The notes beneath the pieces were generated by a model. It did no database searches and had not been told where the DNA came from. It worked only from the letters and a program-made list of their open reading frames with translations. The position numbers were made by a program, and so were the translations under genes. This document shows positions 41,377-45,342 of a stretch of 45,342 nt of DNA, piece after piece (position 1 is the first letter of the stretch; each line of letters begins with the position of its first letter). This DNA comes from Clostridia bacterium (GTDB taxonomy: Bacteria; Bacillota; Clostridia; TANB77; CAG-508), in NCBI GenBank assembly GCA_016290095.1, contig JAEESU010000016.1, positions 1-45,342 of the forward strand, given 5' to 3'.

Positions 41377-42060
41377 ATGAAAAAATATTTTTGTGAAGCC
41401 ATTGGAACAGCAGTATTAGTTCTATTTGGTTGTGGAGCTGCAGTAGTATCTGGTGGAATTGAGGGCGTATTAGGAGTACTTGGAATTGCTATGGCTTTTG
41501 GACTATCAATTGTCGCTATGGCTTATGTGATTGGAAATGTTTCTGGATGTCATATTAATCCAGCAGTTTCTTTAGCAATGTTAATTAATAAAAAATTAAC
41601 ATTAAAAGAATTTTGCTTATATGTTGTTGCACAAGTAGTAGGAGCTTTAGTAGGAACATGTTTACTAGTTTTAATACTACATAGTTGTGGATTAGACTAT
41701 ATTGAAACAGGATTAGGATCAAACGGATATGGTGCAGAATCATTTTTAAATATTAGCGCTTTAGGTGCAGTATTAGTTGAAATTGTATTAACTTATGTAT
41801 TTATTTATACAATATTAGGAGTAACATCTGATGAAAGCAAATCTTCAGTTGCTGGAATAGTAATTGGTTTAACTTTAGCATTTGTTCATATATTAGGTAT
41901 TCCTTTAACAGGAACATCAGTTAACCCAGCAAGAAGCTTAGCACCAGCACTTTTCTTAGGCGGAAACGCACTAAAACAAGTTTGGGTATTTATTGTTGCA
42001 CCATTAGTTGGTTCAGCATTGGCTGCTTTAACATATAAAGGATTAAACGAAGAAAAATAA
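41377..42060 (+). CDS. aqpZ: Aquaporin (AqpZ-like, MIP family)
   Basis: This 227-residue channel has six membrane helices and two half helices. The NPA boxes are at 61-63 (CHINPAVS) and 183-185 (SVNPARS). The selectivity filter reads Phe41, His171, Thr180 and Arg186, the same residues as E. coli AqpZ with the same spacing, which favours water over glycerol. ATG 41377 is chosen over 41371 because GGAGG lies nine bases upstream. It is monocistronic, with a terminator after it. Confidence 0.93.
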   Translation: MKKYFCEAIGTAVLVLFGCGAAVVSGGIEGVLGVLGIAMAFGLSIVAMAYVIGNVSGCHINPAVSLAMLINKKLTLKEFCLYVVAQVVGALVGTCLLVLILHSCGLDYIETGLGSNGYGAESFLNISALGAVLVEIVLTYVFIYTILGVTSDESKSSVAGIVIGLTLAFVHILGIPLTGTSVNPARSLAPALFLGGNALKQVWVFIVAPLVGSALAALTYKGLNEEK

Positions 42061-42071
42061 TTCTAACTTAT

Positions 42072-42104
42072 AATAGAGCGGTTAAGAATACCGCTCTATT
42101 TTTT
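42072..42104 (+). terminator. Terminator after the aquaporin gene
   Basis: AATAGAGCGGT (42072-42082) pairs with ACCGCTCTATT (42090-42100), loop TAAGAAT, then TTTT. Confidence 0.95.
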
Positions 42105-42151
42105 ATTAAAATATTTTTTATAAACATTTATTTTATAAATTTGGAGGAAAT

Positions 42152-42883
42152 ATGAAAGTTGGTATTATATCAGATGTTCATAGTAATATTGATGCATTAG
42201 TAGCTGTTTTAAAAGAACTGGAAGAAAAGAAAGTAGATACAATTATTAGTGCAGGAGATGTTATAGGAATTGGTCCATATCCTGCAAAATGCATTGATTT
42301 ATTAATGAAAAATAAAGAAAAATTTGTAGTATTTGCAAAAGGAAATCATGAAGGATATTTACTTAATGGGGTTCCTAAGAGAAGTCATAATAGGGATGAT
42401 GGCAGATTATTAACAGAAGAAGAATTAGATAATTTTAAATGGAATCATGGAAAATTAAATAGTGAGCAAGTTGATTTTCTAAAAACATGGAAACCATTTG
42501 TGGAATTAGAACTCTGCAAAAAGAAGATTATCATTGAACACTATCCAGCGTTAAATGGAAAGTTTCTTCCTTTTCATTTAAGACCAACATATGAAGAATT
42601 ATCTGAAATGTGTAAAGGAAAAGAAAGTGATATTTATATATTTGGTCATACACATGCTCAACTTTATTATAATAAAAATAATAAAGTATTTATTAATCCG
42701 GGAAGTCTTGGTTGTCCTATTAATACAGGTGGAGCAAACTATGGAATATTAAAAATAGAGAATGAAAAGATTTCTTATGAACAATGCCAAGCAAAATATG
42801 ATATTGATAAAGTTGTAAATGAAATATATGAATTAGCTTACCCAGTACATGATGATATGGTGAAAATTTTCTATAAAAGATAA
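42152..42883 (+). CDS. Metallophosphoesterase (YfcE/MJ0936-like)
   Basis: This 243-residue calcineurin-like phosphoesterase has the ligands Asp8 and His10 (SDVHSN), Asp36 (SAGDVIG), Asn65/His66 (GNHE) and His166/His168 (FGHTHAQ), then NPGSLGCP. This is a two-metal cytosolic enzyme acting on phosphodiesters or phosphomonoesters; the physiological substrate is not known. TGGAGG precedes the ATG. It converges on a bidirectional terminator with the DUF2142-like gene. Confidence 0.92.
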   Translation: MKVGIISDVHSNIDALVAVLKELEEKKVDTIISAGDVIGIGPYPAKCIDLLMKNKEKFVVFAKGNHEGYLLNGVPKRSHNRDDGRLLTEEELDNFKWNHGKLNSEQVDFLKTWKPFVELELCKKKIIIEHYPALNGKFLPFHLRPTYEELSEMCKGKESDIYIFGHTHAQLYYNKNNKVFINPGSLGCPINTGGANYGILKIENEKISYEQCQAKYDIDKVVNEIYELAYPVHDDMVKIFYKR

Positions 42884-42916
42884 AAGTCTACACATAAAAA
42901 TGTGTAGACTTATTTT
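42884..42916. terminator. Bidirectional terminator
   Basis: AAGTCTACACAT, loop AAAA, ATGTGTAGACTT, a perfect 12-bp stem with ATTTTTA on the plus side and TTTTA on the minus side. It serves the phosphoesterase and the convergent membrane protein gene. Confidence 0.93.
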
Positions 42917-44442
42917 TATAAGAAAAATGATAGGGTTTGATATATTATTGGCATTTCTAATATATAAATAAAATTAATAAGTGTTTGATTATTTATACCA
43001 GATATTTTTACTTTATTATTTATGAAACATAATAGCATAAAAATAGGAATAAAATATCTACCTTGGATTCCTAATATAATAAAGTGTCCAATACCAAATT
43101 GTGATGTCCATTGCACATATTCTGCACTAAATATAAGACCAGCTGTTAATACTATAATAAAAATAACTAGTAAGTTTTGAATTTTTGAAAGTTCAAAACT
43201 TTTTTCATCTGTAAAAATTGAAATAATACAAATAAGTCCAATAATATAAGAAAAAATGCCATAAATTTCAAGCTTACCATTACAGAATAATTCTTGTCCA
43301 GTTGTAAATTCTAAGATATATCTTTCTCCACATGCATATAGTGTCCTAATTGATATTGTTAAAAAGTCTATTGGTTGTCTTAACATATATTTAATTTGGT
43401 CAGAAGTATTCGTGTTTTGAGAACCAACATTTAAACTAATTGCAAACCATATTCCACCAATAATAATATTCATTATTATTGTGAATATGATAAAAGCAAA
43501 GTAATCTTTTTTACTGTTAAATTGATTTTTATCTAATAAGAATAAAATGAAAATGAAAGGGAGATAAATTACTTTGCATAATGAAATGACAATACATAAA
43601 GCAAATAATAAAACTTTGCTTCTTGTAGTAATTATTTCTTTTTCTGATTTCATCTTATATATAATAGCAATAAATAGTAGAATAATTGCATTTGTTATTG
43701 TGTCTCCCGAAAGACAAATTGCAGATACAATATTTATAGGGAGCAAACAGATGGTAATAAAGAAGAGCTTTTTATCTGGTACGAGCTTTATTGCTAGGGT
43801 ACAAAAGAAAAGCCAAAATATAAAGCCAAAAATACGCCCACAATATCCCATTATTAAAATGTTTGAAGTAAATAATTTGCAAATAATAATACCTATTATT
43901 TGAGGAAGATATTGAATAGGTGCATACATTTTTGTGTTCCAGTACTTATCATTCATATTAACAACTTCTTCAGAATTAGTATTAAAATCACTATAATTAG
44001 AAATATAATCACTATATTTTTTTGTGTCATATGAAAAATAATAAAAAGATTCGAATCCAGGTGGAAAACTAGAATCATCTTTAAAATTGCTAGAAGTATA
44101 TTTTTCAGTAATTTCATAAATTCTTAAGAAATGAGACATCTCATCATTTCCATTTCCAATTGGAATAATTGTAATAAAAGTAATTCCAACTAAAAGTGCA
44201 ATAATGAAAAAAATGTGGTGTTCCTTAAACTTAAACATATTTATTATTAGCAATATAGTGCCATAAATTAATCCTAATATAGCAGCTATTATTAACATTT
44301 GAGTATACTTAGTAAAATTTCCTGAACTCTGTATAGATGAGTAATAATCACGAGTAAAGTAAATATAATTAATTAATATAAAAACAAAATAAAATGCTAT
44401 GCTTTTTATTAAAAGCTTCTTATCCAAGTTCCTTTTTTCCAT
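42916..44442 (-). CDS. Polytopic membrane protein, DUF2142-like
   Basis: This 508-residue protein has about eleven hydrophobic segments. IIPIGNGNDEMSHFLRIYEI near residue 93 puts an acidic/His motif in the first large external loop, as in GT-C-type glycosyltransferases, and GIQGRYFIPIF near the end is typical of the DUF2142 family. Such proteins are inferred to transfer sugars to surface polymers. It is monocistronic with its own promoter. SD GAAGGAG on the minus strand fits the ATG at 44442. Confidence 0.85.
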   Translation of the reverse strand: MEKRNLDKKLLIKSIAFYFVFILINYIYFTRDYYSSIQSSGNFTKYTQMLIIAAILGLIYGTILLIINMFKFKEHHIFFIIALLVGITFITIIPIGNGNDEMSHFLRIYEITEKYTSSNFKDDSSFPPGFESFYYFSYDTKKYSDYISNYSDFNTNSEEVVNMNDKYWNTKMYAPIQYLPQIIGIIICKLFTSNILIMGYCGRIFGFIFWLFFCTLAIKLVPDKKLFFITICLLPINIVSAICLSGDTITNAIILLFIAIIYKMKSEKEIITTRSKVLLFALCIVISLCKVIYLPFIFILFLLDKNQFNSKKDYFAFIIFTIIMNIIIGGIWFAISLNVGSQNTNTSDQIKYMLRQPIDFLTISIRTLYACGERYILEFTTGQELFCNGKLEIYGIFSYIIGLICIISIFTDEKSFELSKIQNLLVIFIIVLTAGLIFSAEYVQWTSQFGIGHFIILGIQGRYFIPIFMLLCFINNKVKISGINNQTLINFIYILEMPIIYQTLSFFL

Positions 44443-44477
44443 TTGGACTCCTTCTCATAAATATTTTATCATCAAAC

Positions 44478-44506
44478 ATTTTATAACATATTTATAAAAC
44501 TATCAA
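44478..44506 (-). promoter_or_regulatory. Promoter of the DUF2142-like gene
   Basis: On the minus strand TTGATA (44506-44501), 17-base spacer and TAAAAT (44483-44478), 35 bases ahead of the start codon. Confidence 0.72.
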
Positions 44507-44528
44507 TAAAGAAAATATATTTATAATC

Positions 44529-44558
44529 TTGACAATGAGAGGATGTTTGTGTTAATAT
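44529..44558 (+). promoter_or_regulatory. tRNA-Leu promoter
   Basis: Perfect -35 TTGACA (44529-44534), then TAATAT (44553-44558) at an 18-base spacing, 19 bases before the tRNA. Confidence 0.75.
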
Positions 44559-44576
44559 ATGTATGTTGATGTGAAT

Positions 44577-44659
44577 GCGGTAGTGGCGGAACTGGCAGAC
44601 GCGCTAGACTTAGGATCTAGTGGGAGACCGTGGGGGTTCAAGTCCTCTCTACCGCACCA
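44577..44659 (+). tRNA. tRNA-Leu (anticodon UAG)
   Basis: The acceptor stem GCGGTAG pairs with CTACCGC, followed by encoded ACCA. The anticodon stem CTAGA/TCTAG frames the loop CTTAGGA with anticodon TAG. A long variable arm and TTCAAGT T-loop fit a class II tRNA. It reads CUN leucine codons. Confidence 0.96.
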
Positions 44660-44660
44660 G

Positions 44661-44688
44661 AAAAGGTTAGCAAAGCTAACCTTTTTTT
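44661..44688 (+). terminator. Terminator after tRNA-Leu
   Basis: AAAAGGTTAGC, loop AAA, GCTAACCTTTT with further T. The gap 44689-44838 holds a TGCAT/ATGCA inverted repeat near 44733 and no gene. Confidence 0.95.
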
Positions 44689-44838
44689 GTACTTAACGAT
44701 AGTACTTGATATCACTTAGTTCCACTGCATAGTTGCATACAAATGCATTGTAATTATTCAAAGTATGTGATTTAATAATGATGAAAGAAACATTGTAAAA
44801 TGGTTTGCGCTTAGTTTAAAAAATAGAAGTGAGGTAAA

Positions 44839-45342
44839 ATGGAGAATTTATTTGTAAATTTAATTAGACTTAATAAAGACAAAATAGAAAATAAGAATAC
44901 ATATCCATTTAATATAAAATGTTTAAGTAATTTTGAAGAATTAAAAATAGATAATTCTGTTACTCTATTTTATGGAGAAAACGGAGTTGGAAAATCTACT
45001 CTCTTAGAAGCTATTGCAATTAACTTAGGCTTAAATCCTGAAGGTGGTAGTAATAATATGCAATTTTCTAATTATGATGATTATTCAGAGTTATATAAGT
45101 ATTTAACAATTAGTAAGTTTGGAGTGCCTAAAACAAAATTCTTTTTAAGAGCCGAATCGTTTTATAATGTTGCAACTGATATTAGTAATAATAGTGATTT
45201 AGTCTATACAACCTATGGAGGAGAAGATTTGCATTCTTGTTCACATGGAGAATCATTTTTGAAACTAGTGGAACACAGATTTTGGAATAAAGGATTATAT
45301 ATTTTAGATGAGCCAGAGGCAGCTTTATCTCCACAAAGGCAA
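44839..45342 (+). CDS. AAA-type ATPase, N-terminal part (cut by window edge)
   Basis: The first 168 residues are open to the window end. Walker A is GENGVGKST (46-54), an ABC-like SHGES motif lies at 135-139, and Walker B is LYILDEPEAALSPQRQ (153-168). This order in a protein of about 240-270 residues is typical of predicted ATPases of the COG3910 type, related to ABC and SMC head domains but without membrane parts. GAGGT lies four bases before the ATG at 44839. Function unknown; some relatives occur in mobile or defence settings. Confidence 0.85.
   Translation, partial: MENLFVNLIRLNKDKIENKNTYPFNIKCLSNFEELKIDNSVTLFYGENGVGKSTLLEAIAINLGLNPEGGSNNMQFSNYDDYSELYKYLTISKFGVPKTKFFLRAESFYNVATDISNNSDLVYTTYGGEDLHSCSHGESFLKLVEHRFWNKGLYILDEPEAALSPQRQ

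Noticed and set aside
43574-43903. 109-codon plus-strand frame within the DUF2142-like gene
   Set aside because: It is a shadow of the longer minus-strand gene with clear membrane protein character; no SD or family resemblance.

Overview
The window is AT-rich (about 30% G+C by eye) and densely coded, with strong AGGAGG-type ribosome binding sites, TTGACA/TATAAT promoters and many U-tailed hairpin terminators. The S10-spc-alpha ribosomal gene order with adk-map-infA-rpmJ inside it, the zinc-ribbon forms of S14, S4 and L36, and a low-GC genome all point to a Firmicute of the class Clostridia. It may be an uncultivated gut lineage, but I cannot name the species.

Region 1 (1-14,843): the end of rplD, then rplW-rplB-rpsS-rplV-rpsC-rplP-rpmC-rpsQ-rplN-rplX-rplE-rpsN-rpsH-rplF-rplR-rpsE-rplO-secY-adk-map-infA-rpmJ-rpsM-rpsK-rpsD-rpoA-rplQ, all on the plus strand. 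rpmD (L30) is missing between rpsE and rplO. Several intergenic gaps hold RNA structures, the best being a 20-bp stem between rplF and rplR. L17 carries an insertion of about 50 residues. The block ends at a terminator after rplQ.

Region 2 (14,900-20,620): a small membrane-anchored protein, a 517-residue protein with an intact RelA/SpoT-type alarmone synthetase core but no visible hydrolase domain (minus strand), a U32-family protein, a possible small RNA, and a minus-strand operon of a small membrane protein with dapA and dapB (lysine/diaminopimelate synthesis).

Region 3 (20,638-28,240): ssrA (tmRNA) followed by the most unusual part of the window. Downstream lie three large, unrecognised membrane-anchored proteins with matching N-termini, then a three-gene membrane cluster. 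Each unit has its own TTGNNT/TATAAT promoter and similar leader, and adjacent units are separated by a degenerate copy of the tmRNA 3' end (CTCCACCA) plus a terminator hairpin; two of the three hairpins resemble the ssrA terminator. This looks like a tandem gene array built at the ssrA 3' end, by serial integration or by duplication. No recombinase gene is visible.

Region 4 (28,240-42,110): a FadD-like acyl-adenylate ligase; pyrG with a promoter and attenuator-like terminator; a tightly coupled operon of an HMA metal-binding protein, a small membrane protein, a membrane-anchored ComEC-like MBL hydrolase and a P2-type (Ca2+-like) ATPase; a lipoprotein; a polysaccharide deacetylase joined to a membrane AAA+ protein that resembles FtsH but lacks the protease domain; a second FadD-like ligase; and an aquaporin.

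Region 5 (42,150-45,342): a YfcE/MJ0936-like metallophosphoesterase, a DUF2142-like membrane protein on the minus strand, tRNA-Leu(UAG), and the start of an AAA-type ATPase cut by the window edge.
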